From: Nitrospirota bacterium
GTDB lineage: Bacteria; Nitrospirota; Thermodesulfovibrionia; Thermodesulfovibrionales; Magnetobacteriaceae
Direction of reading: 5' to 3'
Assembly (NCBI GenBank): GCA_015232165.1
Contig: JADGAE010000103.1
Coordinates: 1-6,617, forward strand
DNA length: 6,617 nt
Shown: positions 1 through 6,060 of the stretch, in pieces
Layout of the letters: each line of letters starts with the position of its first letter
How positions within the stretch are numbered: position 1 is the first letter of the stretch
Translations under genes and position numbers: made by a program
The notes under the pieces: generated by a model
Databases searched by the model: none
Told to the model about the DNA's origin: nothing
The model's input: only the letters and a program-made list of their open reading frames with translations

Positions 1-60
1 TAACTGCAAATACCCGATATAATCTTAATTTATATGCCAGAATAAATTCACCGTGATTTC

Positions 61-2055
61 TTATTTCTTGTCTTTCTTTATATTTTGCATTAGTATGTCG
101 AGGTTTTTTTGCGCGTCGTGATGGGCCGGATTTAATCTCAGGGCCGTTTGATACTCCCTTATAGCCTCATCGGCGCTGCCCCTGACGGAGTAAAGCACTC
201 CAAGGTTGTTGTGTGTGTTGGCGTGGTCGGGGTTGAGCCTCAAGACCTGCCGGTACTGATTGAGTGCATCGTCAATACGCCCTTGCTTGTGATAAACCAC
301 GCCAAGGTTGTAATATGCCTCTGTAAAAGACGGTTTAAGCCTGATGGCAGCCTGATACTCACCGACGGCCTCATCGAAACGCCCCTGTTCGTGATAAAAG
401 TCACCAAGATTCTTGTGGGCATCCGGGAAATCGGGATTTATCCTCAGGGCTGCCTGATACAACCTGATGGCCTCATCGAGATTGCCCTGTTTTTCATACA
501 CATTTCCAAGGTTGAGATATGCGTCAAGGTCATCGGGTTTGAGTTTCATGGCAATTTCGTAGTGTCTGATGGCCTCATTGATGCGTCCCCGGTCGTAGTA
601 ATCGGCCCCAAGGTTGTTGTGCGACCGAGCCTTGTTGGGACTCTTGCGGACAACATCCTCCCACATTGCCATGCTGCTGCGCCAGGTGTTGTTTCTGGCG
701 TATGTCGTTACCGAAAGCGCCAGGACAACCAACACCGCCACGGCAACGACAATTGTCCGTTGAACCGATGCCTGCTTGGACTCGTTTGCCATATACACCG
801 ACAACAAGACAAGGATGAATCCCACCGAGGGCAGATACACCCTGTGTTCAAAGATGACATCCGCTATGGGGATTATGCTGGATTCAACCGAAATGGCAAC
901 GAAGAACCAGAGTATCCCAAAGGAGGCCAACCTGAACCAACCCCTGCCCCCTCCGACCCTGTTTGACAGCCGATACAGATACACGCCACCCCCCACAAGG
1001 GACATCAGGAACAAGAGAGAGACAAGCACCTCCAACCTAAACAGGGTGTTGTAAACCGGATAATCGTAATCGAGGTTTTGGTTGACAGGCAACAACAGCA
1101 GCCTGATATATGTCGTTATCACCCTAAACTGCGTACACAGGTAGTCCCACTGTGATATGTCCCTGGCACTTGCCAACCGTATCGACTCCTGCACCTTGTC
1201 GGCATACAGGAGAGAGGCGTCGGTCTGTATCAGAGAGAGGGGGATGATGATCAGCGTAAGGCTAAACGGTAGCAACAGGACGGCCCTCCGTTTGAGACTG
1301 CCCTCAAGGAACATAAACTCATACGCGGCTATCAACATTGGCAGGGTAAAGGCAATCTCCTTCGTTCTCATGGCACAGACCGCACAGAAGAGGGCCGCGG
1401 CATAGAGAACATACATGTATGTTGTCTCAGCGGCGAGCCTGGCCCTTACGTAGAACACAACGGATAGCAGGTAGAACAACGTTGCAAGTGAGGCAAACCG
1501 TTGAATAATGTATGTAACGGCCTGGGTGGCAACCGGATGGACAACAAACAATGTCCCGCCAAAAAGTGCCGGAATGCCAATCGTATGGCACTCAGACTTG
1601 CCGGCAACAGAGGCGTCTCTTGCAAAGAACGGGGTCCGTGCGGTGAGTCTTATGAGGCGGTAGACGGAGACGGCGTTAATGAGGTGGACAACGAGGTTAA
1701 ATACGTGGTAGCCTGTGACATTGAGGCCATGTAGTTTGTAGTTTAGCGCCAGCGTGAGGTACCCCACCCACCTTGAATAAAAGAAGTCCTTGACGTTATA
1801 GATTACGGGGATGTCCCTTACCATGGACTTATTCGTAAAGTAGCTAAGGTCTTTGATCAGCGGGTTGTCCGCTATGTTTGGTATGTCATCAAAGATAAAC
1901 GGCACGCTTAAGGTGTTTGAGTAGACCACGGCGCCTATTGTCAGGATGAGGGCAATATGTACTATTGGTTTGTGCAAAAAAGCACCTGTGGTTGCTATTG
2001 TCTCCACAGGTATCTGCCGGTCTGTGGTTATTTTTTTATCCCGCTTTTTCTTCAT
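61..2055 (-). CDS. Polytopic membrane protein, GT-C/TMTC-like, with C-terminal TPR repeats
   Basis: The product has 664 residues. A basic N-terminus (MKKKRDKK) precedes a first membrane segment at about 31-48. An F-D-D motif at 55-57 follows, in the first extracytoplasmic loop, where GT-C glycosyltransferases carry catalytic acidic residues. Many further hydrophobic segments run to about residue 452. Other landmarks resemble bacterial relatives of the TMTC O-mannosyltransferases: HPVATQAVTYIIQR (173-186), RTKEIAFTLP (230-239) and FEHRVYLPS (402-410). Residues 476-645 form five 34-residue TPR units with a sixth partial one, probably a protein-docking arm. By family knowledge, a lipid-linked sugar would be transferred to a protein or glycan outside the membrane; substrate and acceptor cannot be read from the sequence. 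The ATG at 2055 suits a Lys-rich end before the first helix, though only a weak GGA lies just upstream. It may be co-transcribed with the response regulator 83 bp upstream. The membrane-plus-TPR architecture is certain; the transferase activity is inferred. Confidence 0.88.
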   Translation of the reverse strand: MKKKRDKKITTDRQIPVETIATTGAFLHKPIVHIALILTIGAVVYSNTLSVPFIFDDIPNIADNPLIKDLSYFTNKSMVRDIPVIYNVKDFFYSRWVGYLTLALNYKLHGLNVTGYHVFNLVVHLINAVSVYRLIRLTARTPFFARDASVAGKSECHTIGIPALFGGTLFVVHPVATQAVTYIIQRFASLATLFYLLSVVFYVRARLAAETTYMYVLYAAALFCAVCAMRTKEIAFTLPMLIAAYEFMFLEGSLKRRAVLLLPFSLTLIIIPLSLIQTDASLLYADKVQESIRLASARDISQWDYLCTQFRVITTYIRLLLLPVNQNLDYDYPVYNTLFRLEVLVSLLFLMSLVGGGVYLYRLSNRVGGGRGWFRLASFGILWFFVAISVESSIIPIADVIFEHRVYLPSVGFILVLLSVYMANESKQASVQRTIVVAVAVLVVLALSVTTYARNNTWRSSMAMWEDVVRKSPNKARSHNNLGADYYDRGRINEAIRHYEIAMKLKPDDLDAYLNLGNVYEKQGNLDEAIRLYQAALRINPDFPDAHKNLGDFYHEQGRFDEAVGEYQAAIRLKPSFTEAYYNLGVVYHKQGRIDDALNQYRQVLRLNPDHANTHNNLGVLYSVRGSADEAIREYQTALRLNPAHHDAQKNLDILMQNIKKDKK
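121..630 (-). repeat. Five tandem 102-bp units encoding TPR motifs
   Basis: Five consecutive 34-codon units encode residues 476-645 of the membrane protein. Each carries the pattern N-L-G-x-x-Y near its start, G-R/N-x-(D/N)-E-A near its middle and L-(K/R)-(L/I)-(K/N)-P at its end. At DNA level the periodicity shows as a recurring 'cctcat/cgtc...cg' pattern on the plus strand. These are protein-coding repeats, and such tracts can expand or contract by recombination. A partial sixth unit (HDAQKNLDILMQ) ends the protein. Confidence 0.75.
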
Positions 2056-2138
2056 TCCACAGGAGCACCCTCACGGCCCCATTGACACACCCTAAAAGTG
2101 CCACGTATTTCTTATTAATCCTTTAATGTTCGAGTATA

Positions 2139-2528
2139 TTATGAGATTCCTTTCCGTCCTATGCAGTGTATCATGCTCTCAAGTAACTTTTCTTCGTCTA
2201 TGGGCTTTATGACGTTTCGGCAGACCTTGTCGCTTGTGTGCTCTTCATCTCTGTATGCGGTGGTGATAATGATTGGTTGGGACTCCTCTATTTCAAATAT
2301 CCTGTCTATCATCTCTATGCCGTTCATAACCGGCATCTCTATGTCCGTTATGACGATATCGATTTCGTCTTTATTTTTGATGTAAGCCTCCAGACCTTCC
2401 TTGCCGTTACCTGCCTCATAGACAGCGGCAACCCTCCTTCTCAAAAAACGGGCAAGCATTTTCCTTATAAACTCGTCGTCCTCTACATAGAGCACCGTTA
2501 ATGTCTTTAATATGGCTTCGTTAATCAT
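2139..2528 (-). CDS. Single-domain response regulator (CheY-like receiver)
   Basis: The 129-residue protein is one receiver domain with no output domain. The expected phosphorylation site is complete: acidic E16-D17-D18 after beta-1 (LYVEDD), phosphoacceptor D62 (VITDIEMPVMNG), the conserved Thr-Ala at T90-A91 (IIITTAY) and K108-P109 (VIKP). The stretch between TAY and KP has 15 residues and lacks the usual alanine/glycine-containing alpha-4 pattern; it is about four residues shorter than in typical relatives, so that output face looks altered. The ATG at 2528 overlaps the stop of the upstream kinase relic (ATGA), the classic translational coupling of kinase-regulator pairs. Because that kinase is broken, phosphate would have to come from another kinase or the regulator is a remnant. 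A stand-alone receiver would act through protein contacts, as CheY or Spo0F does. The target is unknown. Confidence 0.9.
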   Translation of the reverse strand: MINEAILKTLTVLYVEDDEFIRKMLARFLRRRVAAVYEAGNGKEGLEAYIKNKDEIDIVITDIEMPVMNGIEMIDRIFEIEESQPIIITTAYRDEEHTSDKVCRNVIKPIDEEKLLESMIHCIGRKGIS

Positions 2529-2748
2529 AATTCTATCCTAATTTCGTACAATCCGTTAATACTCCTTGCCGCTATGTGTCCGTTGTGATACCGTTATTGT
2601 CTTTGACATATACAGTCCAATTCCCGTCCCTCTTGTCTTATGCTTTTTAGTGAAATAAGGGTCAAACACCTTATCTATTATATCGTCCAAGTATTCCATT
2701 GCCATTGTCCATAATGCTTGTTATTATTTTACCATTAGGGTCATCCTT
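2525..2748 (-). pseudogene. Histidine kinase relic: C-terminal part of the HATPase_c domain, frameshifted
   Basis: Three pieces of a GHKL ATPase domain follow one another in three different frames. From about 2748 one frame reads [19 protein letters not shown], containing the G1 box D-N-G-x-G-I. The next, from about 2684, reads [16 protein letters not shown] and then [13 protein letters not shown], containing the F box and the G2 box. The last, from 2587, reads [20 protein letters not shown] and stops at TGA 2525-2527, overlapping the regulator's ATG. Each junction (7 nt at 2685-2691 and 7 nt at 2588-2594) fits a net one-base gain or two-base loss. The N box, dimerization/His-phosphotransfer domain and any sensor domain are absent; homology ends a few bases before the palindromic element at 2757. 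The gene therefore appears dead. An assembly or sequencing error could mimic one frameshift, but not the missing 5' portion. Confidence 0.8.
2536..2539 (-). promoter_or_regulatory. Ribosome binding site of the response regulator
   Basis: AGGA lies 7 nt before the ATG at 2528 and supports that start. It sits inside the last codons of the upstream kinase relic, so the regulator was probably translated by coupling when the kinase was intact. Confidence 0.5.
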
Positions 2749-2756
2749 ATGTACAG

Positions 2757-2965
2757 GGGGTGCATAAAAAAGTGGTGGGCGATTTGAGAAAAAAAAAAGG
2801 GAGAAGGACTCTGTCCATTTGAGCCGGGGGCGGCTCGCCCCTTCTCCCTCAGACCCTCATCCTGCAAGGGGAGGGGCGAGGCGCCCCGCCCACAAAGAAG
2901 TCCCCTTGACCCCTTTATATGCATTTTTATTACCACTTGTTATCCACCACTTTCTTATGCGCCCC
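2757..2965. repeat. Palindromic MITE-like intergenic element with terminal inverted repeats and nested hairpins
   Basis: The ends, 2757-2778 and 2944-2965, are inverted repeats matching at 20 of 22 positions; a perfect 10-bp core is AAAGTGGTGG at 2769-2778 against 2944-2953. Inside are two nested hairpin modules. Module A has outer arms AGGGAGAAGG (2798-2807) and CCTTCTCCCT (2840-2849) enclosing GAGCCG/CGGCTC (2821-2826/2831-2836). Module B has outer arms CAAGGGGA (2865-2872) and TCCCCTTG (2901-2908) enclosing GGGGCG/CGCCCC (2873-2878/2882-2887). No convincing reading frame, transposase or target-site duplication was found. The interior shares long blocks with 4681-4770, which shows it belongs to a repeat family. 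It is probably a non-autonomous mobile or REP-like element and may also fold as RNA or terminate transcription. Confidence 0.7.
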
Positions 2966-3120
2966 GCCGCGGCAGACTATTGACAATAACTCTATCCATA
3001 TGTTAGATTTTAGCGTGGTTTTATTTTATAGCTAAAAAGTGCAAAAGTAATAGGATATATATTTACTTCAGGATGCTTATAACCCACTTGAGATGAGAGA
3101 AAACGTGGGGGTGCGTTTCC
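2966..3120. other. Non-coding stretch upstream of the exporter
   Basis: This 155-bp AT-richer stretch separates the palindromic element from the exporter gene. It holds a possible promoter (2980-3009) and the exporter's weak ribosome binding region. I saw no further piece of the histidine kinase on the minus strand, no EmrA-like coding sequence on the plus strand and no TetR/MarR-type operator palindrome. Confidence 0.4.
2980..3009 (+). promoter_or_regulatory. Possible sigma-70 type promoter for the exporter
   Basis: A perfect TTGACA (2980-2985) is followed after 18 bp by TAGATT (3004-3009), which matches four of six bases of the -10 consensus. It would start transcription near 3016, leaving a leader of about 105 nt before the exporter's ATG. 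It lies just outside the palindromic element. The weak -10 box keeps confidence low. Confidence 0.35.
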
Positions 3121-4653
3121 ATGAATAGATGGGTTGTTGCCATGAGCGTTATGCTCCCGACGTTGATCGAAATAATAGACACCTCCGTTGTCAACGTCGC
3201 ACTTGATCACATACGCGGCAGTCTGTCTGCTGGGATTGATGAGGCCACGTGGGCTATTACGGCTTATCTTGTCTCAAACGCCATCATTATTCCGTTAACG
3301 GGGTGGTTGAGTAGGATGTTTGGCAGGAAGCTCTATCTAATACTGTCCATAACGGTCTTTACGGTCAGTTCGTTTCTGTGCGGATCGGCGTGGAACCTGC
3401 AAAGCCTGATCGTTTTTCGGATCATCCAGGGCATTGGCGGCGGGGCGCTTCAACCCCTGTCACAGGCCATCTTGCTTGAGGCATTTCCGCACAAACAGCA
3501 TGGAACGGCTATGGCGCTCTTTGGCGTGGGGGTTATGTTTGGCCCGATCATCGGGCCGCTCCTGGGCGGGTGGATCACGGATAATTGGGCCTGGCAGTGG
3601 ATATTCTTTATCAACATCCCCATCGGCATACTCTCCGTAATCATGTGCATGGTCTGTATCACGGACCCGCCCTATATGCAGAGGACCAAGATGACGGTTG
3701 ATTACCTTGGATTGACCCTGCTTGTGGTGGGGCTTGCAGCGATGCAGATTGTACTTGAAAAGGGGCAGGGAGAGGACTGGTTCTCATCCGGATACATATT
3801 TTGGCTGACGGTGGTATCGGTTGCTTCCATTATCGTGTTTGTCGTGGTGGAGTGTTTTTTTGCCCGGTCACCTATCATCAACTTCAATGTGTTTCGGGAC
3901 GTATCTTTTACCACCGGCAATATAGTTATGTTCTTTGCCTTTTTTAATCTCTTTGCCAGTATTGTCCTGTTGCCGATATATCTTCAGGGCATCATGGGTT
4001 ATACGGCGACGATGGCCGGCAAGGTGCTTGGCCTTGGCGGCATTGCAACGCTGTTGACCATGCCCGTTGTGGGTGTGCTGGTCAACAAGGTCAATCCCAG
4101 GTGGCCTATGGCGGCAGGCATACTGATAGCCTCCGCTTCGACGTATCTCCTGTCTCAACTAAACCTGTATGTTGACTTCAATACGGTGTTTCTGCCGCGT
4201 GTGTTGTTGGGGATAGGGATGGGGCTGTTGTTTATCCCACTTACGACGATGACGATGTCGGGCATAAGGCGCGAGGACATGGGAAACGCCACAGGGATAT
4301 ATAACCTCCTGAGAAACGTGGGCGGGAGCGTTGGCGTGGCATTTGTGATGACGATGGTTTCGCGTCATTCCCAGACGCACCAACTTCAACTCACCGAACA
4401 CCTGAGTCCCTTTGACAGGGGGTATCAGATGGCCGCCTCCTACATCGCAAGGATGTTAAGGTATCAGGGATACGGCGATTATGCCTCTGCGCGTGTGGCA
4501 GATGGGGTCATCTATGGGCAGACCCTCAAGCAGGCCGCCGTGCTTGCTTTTAACGATGCCGCTTACGTGATATTTGCGGTGATGCTGTGTGTCCTGCCCC
4601 TGGTGTTTATCATGAAACGAGGCAAGACCCCAACACAACAGGGACTACATTGA
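3121..4653 (+). CDS. MFS drug/organic-compound exporter, DHA2 (EmrB/QacA) family
   Basis: The 510-residue length and motif set fit the 14-helix DHA2 proton antiporters of the inner membrane. The first helix carries LIEIIDTSVVNVAL with D20 (family motif D1). Motif A is GWLSRMFGRK (61-70), motif B is RIIQGIGGGAL (100-110), and motif C is GVMFGPIIGPLLGGW (137-151), the antiporter signature. WQWIFFINIPIG (158-169) follows, as is usual in EmrB. A polar extracytoplasmic stretch (about 375-460 of the C-terminal half) and a basic tail end the protein. An in-frame stop at 3094-3096 limits the start; ATG 3121 gives the standard N-terminus, with only a weak GGGGGTG upstream. EmrB normally works with an EmrA-type membrane-fusion protein and an outer-membrane channel, but neither is encoded next to it here, and no regulator gene adjoins it. 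It converges on the flippase gene. Family assignment is firm; the substrate is unknown. Confidence 0.93.
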   Translation: MNRWVVAMSVMLPTLIEIIDTSVVNVALDHIRGSLSAGIDEATWAITAYLVSNAIIIPLTGWLSRMFGRKLYLILSITVFTVSSFLCGSAWNLQSLIVFRIIQGIGGGALQPLSQAILLEAFPHKQHGTAMALFGVGVMFGPIIGPLLGGWITDNWAWQWIFFINIPIGILSVIMCMVCITDPPYMQRTKMTVDYLGLTLLVVGLAAMQIVLEKGQGEDWFSSGYIFWLTVVSVASIIVFVVVECFFARSPIINFNVFRDVSFTTGNIVMFFAFFNLFASIVLLPIYLQGIMGYTATMAGKVLGLGGIATLLTMPVVGVLVNKVNPRWPMAAGILIASASTYLLSQLNLYVDFNTVFLPRVLLGIGMGLLFIPLTTMTMSGIRREDMGNATGIYNLLRNVGGSVGVAFVMTMVSRHSQTHQLQLTEHLSPFDRGYQMAASYIARMLRYQGYGDYASARVADGVIYGQTLKQAAVLAFNDAAYVIFAVMLCVLPLVFIMKRGKTPTQQGLH

Positions 4654-4680
4654 ACCTTAACTTGTATCTTCTTTATATTT

Positions 4681-4770
4681 CATGGTAAGAGAAAGAAGGA
4701 GGGCGGCTCCGCCCCCTCCTCAGACCTCCCCTGCAAGGGGGCCAACCCCCTTGACCCCATTTTTACCATG
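4681..4770. repeat. Short palindromic intergenic element, relative of the one at 2757-2965
   Basis: The outer ends are a perfect 8-bp inverted repeat, CATGGTAA (4681-4688) and TTACCATG (4763-4770). Inside are two hairpins: GGGCG-GCTC-CGCCC (4701-4714), and CAAGGGGG-CCAA-CCCCCTTG (4734-4753). Blocks shared with the longer element, in the same order and orientation, are GGGCGGCTC(C)GCCCC, CCTCAGACC, CCTGCAAGGGG, CCCCTTGACCCC and ATTTTTA(TTA)CC. It occupies most of the gap between two convergent genes. No coding potential is apparent. Confidence 0.7.
4734..4753. terminator. Possible bidirectional terminator hairpin within the repeat
   Basis: A perfect 8-bp GC-rich stem with a CCAA loop lies between the convergent exporter and flippase genes. 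On the plus strand it is followed by ACCCCATTTTT, so the T-run is displaced by several bases. On the minus strand the second hairpin (4701-4714) is followed by a pyrimidine-rich CTTCTTTCTCTT. Either strand could be terminated, but neither has a textbook hairpin with an immediate U-tract. Confidence 0.45.
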
Positions 4771-4788
4771 CTTTTTTAAGAGGATACC

Positions 4789-6060
4789 TTAACTTCTTGA
4801 CTTAAAAGCTCCAGCCCTGAGATACTCAACGGCCATTAAGGCCAACAGTACCGTGACACACACGCCTCCCGAGAGCAAAGTAACCCACAGCACGCTAGCC
4901 GGCTCGTTGTGAAAGGAGAAAATACCTGCCACCTGGGCAATAGCGCACAGTAGTGTCACGTATGCAAAGCCGGTCTTATTTCTGGCGAGGTTGTAGTTGA
5001 GCAGCACCATGATCAGCGCCATGGGGAGCATGGCCATTGCGTAGATACCGATCAGGTTTGACGCCGGCATAAACTTTGCGCCAAAAAAGATCGATATGAT
5101 AAGCTCCGGGACGCTATAAAGGATAACCGCCCCGCCTCCTGAGAGGACAAGGGTTATCGCCAGCGCCTTTGCAATCAGGGTCACAGTCCTTTCTGCCTTG
5201 GCCCTGCTGTAGGCAACCATTGGAAAGAGGGATGTGGCAATGGCGGCAGGTACATGCATCACGGACTTACCTATGATTGCTGCAGAGCTATAAATGCCTG
5301 CATCGGTGGGGTCGAAAAAGTATTTGACAAGTATCAGGTCAATATTTGAAAAGACCGAAAATGCCAGATTTGCAGCAGTCACCGGTATCAAAAAGGACAT
5401 TGATACATCGGAGGCACCCTCATGGTTATCGCCGGATGACCAGTTGGTTTTTTTTAACTCTGCCCTTATGGGGATATCTGATATGTAAACCGTTACGACG
5501 TATGACAGCATTAATCCCACCATGATACCGCTGAGTCCAAAGCCGGCAGCAGCAAAGGCTACACAAAAGACGTACTTAAAAAAACACGAGGCCGCTGATA
5601 AAAACGACAACATCCTGAACCTATGAATCCCCTGCAGTATGGCAGAGTTTATTGGGACCACAACGTATACGCCAATAGTGACAAATAACAAGATGATTGG
5701 CAGCACATCGTCGATCTTTAACATCCTGCCGAGCCAACTTGACAACAGGCTCCCGATAAGAAACGTTATACCCCCTGTGATTAAGATTCCCCTGTAGGTC
5801 TTTGCAATTAATCTTTTGATTACGGTGTAGCGGGCAAGTGCAAGGTTGTGTGACAGGCGCTTTGTCAGAAAGACCGTGACACTGGAAACAGGAAAACTCA
5901 ACACCATTATGATCGACATAAGCGTGTTCATCTCCCCATAGGTTTTGATGTCCAACATCCTGCCCAATGTTAGCTGGAACAGGTAGTTGATGATATTGCC
6001 GGTCATCATGCCAACAAACAGGAGCGAGCTACTCTTTAGAAAGCCGTCTTTTTTAGTCAA
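4789..6060 (-). CDS. Polysaccharide/lipid-linked oligosaccharide flippase (MOP superfamily, Wzx-like)
   Basis: The protein is almost wholly hydrophobic, about 423 residues with roughly 12 membrane segments, the size and layout of Polysacc_synt-type flippases. The N-terminal half has the family pattern of a short basic lead, [22 protein letters not shown] and then [15 protein letters not shown] (the 'R-x-L-x-x-x-x-Y-G' turn). The second half has [11 protein letters not shown] followed by [16 protein letters not shown] (about 239-268), another family hallmark. Such proteins move undecaprenyl-linked or other lipid-linked glycans across the inner membrane. No ATG fits the N-terminus. TTG at 6060 gives [14 protein letters not shown], has GGAAAA just upstream and overlaps the ketosynthase stop by 8 bp. 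A TTG at 6102 would add 14 residues read across the conserved C-terminal ketosynthase codons, so I prefer 6060. The gene is probably co-transcribed with the ketosynthase. The cargo is unknown. Confidence 0.88.
   Translation of the reverse strand: MTKKDGFLKSSSLLFVGMMTGNIINYLFQLTLGRMLDIKTYGEMNTLMSIIMVLSFPVSSVTVFLTKRLSHNLALARYTVIKRLIAKTYRGILITGGITFLIGSLLSSWLGRMLKIDDVLPIILLFVTIGVYVVVPINSAILQGIHRFRMLSFLSAASCFFKYVFCVAFAAAGFGLSGIMVGLMLSYVVTVYISDIPIRAELKKTNWSSGDNHEGASDVSMSFLIPVTAANLAFSVFSNIDLILVKYFFDPTDAGIYSSAAIIGKSVMHVPAAIATSLFPMVAYSRAKAERTVTLIAKALAITLVLSGGGAVILYSVPELIISIFFGAKFMPASNLIGIYAMAMLPMALIMVLLNYNLARNKTGFAYVTLLCAIAQVAGIFSFHNEPASVLWVTLLSGGVCVTVLLALMAVEYLRAGAFKSRS

Noticed and set aside
121..630. 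Regularly spaced repeats that could suggest a CRISPR-like array
   Set aside because: The unit is 102 bp, diverged, and translates in frame into TPR motifs; there are no identical repeats with unique spacers.
148..966. Long open frame (272 codons) on the plus strand opposite the TPR region
   Set aside because: It lies entirely antisense to the TPR membrane gene; its recurring Val/Ile-rich pattern simply mirrors the TPR periodicity, and it has no recognisable domain.
2724..2936. Minus-strand open frame of 70 codons
   Set aside because: It runs through the palindromic element and into the kinase relic in a frame without the kinase motifs; the Pro/Gly/Arg-rich product is what GC-rich hairpins give when translated.
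2757..2965. Full insertion sequence
   Set aside because: About 209 bp with no transposase frame and no target-site duplication that I could see; at most a non-autonomous element.
3083..3109. CCCAC...GTGGG pairing just before the exporter start, possibly masking its ribosome binding site
   Set aside because: Only 5 bp of stem with a 17-nt loop; too weak to call a riboswitch or attenuator.
3010..3210. Minus-strand open frame of 66 codons opposite the exporter's 5' end
   Set aside because: It overlaps the exporter start on the opposite strand, shows no family resemblance and lacks a good ribosome binding site.
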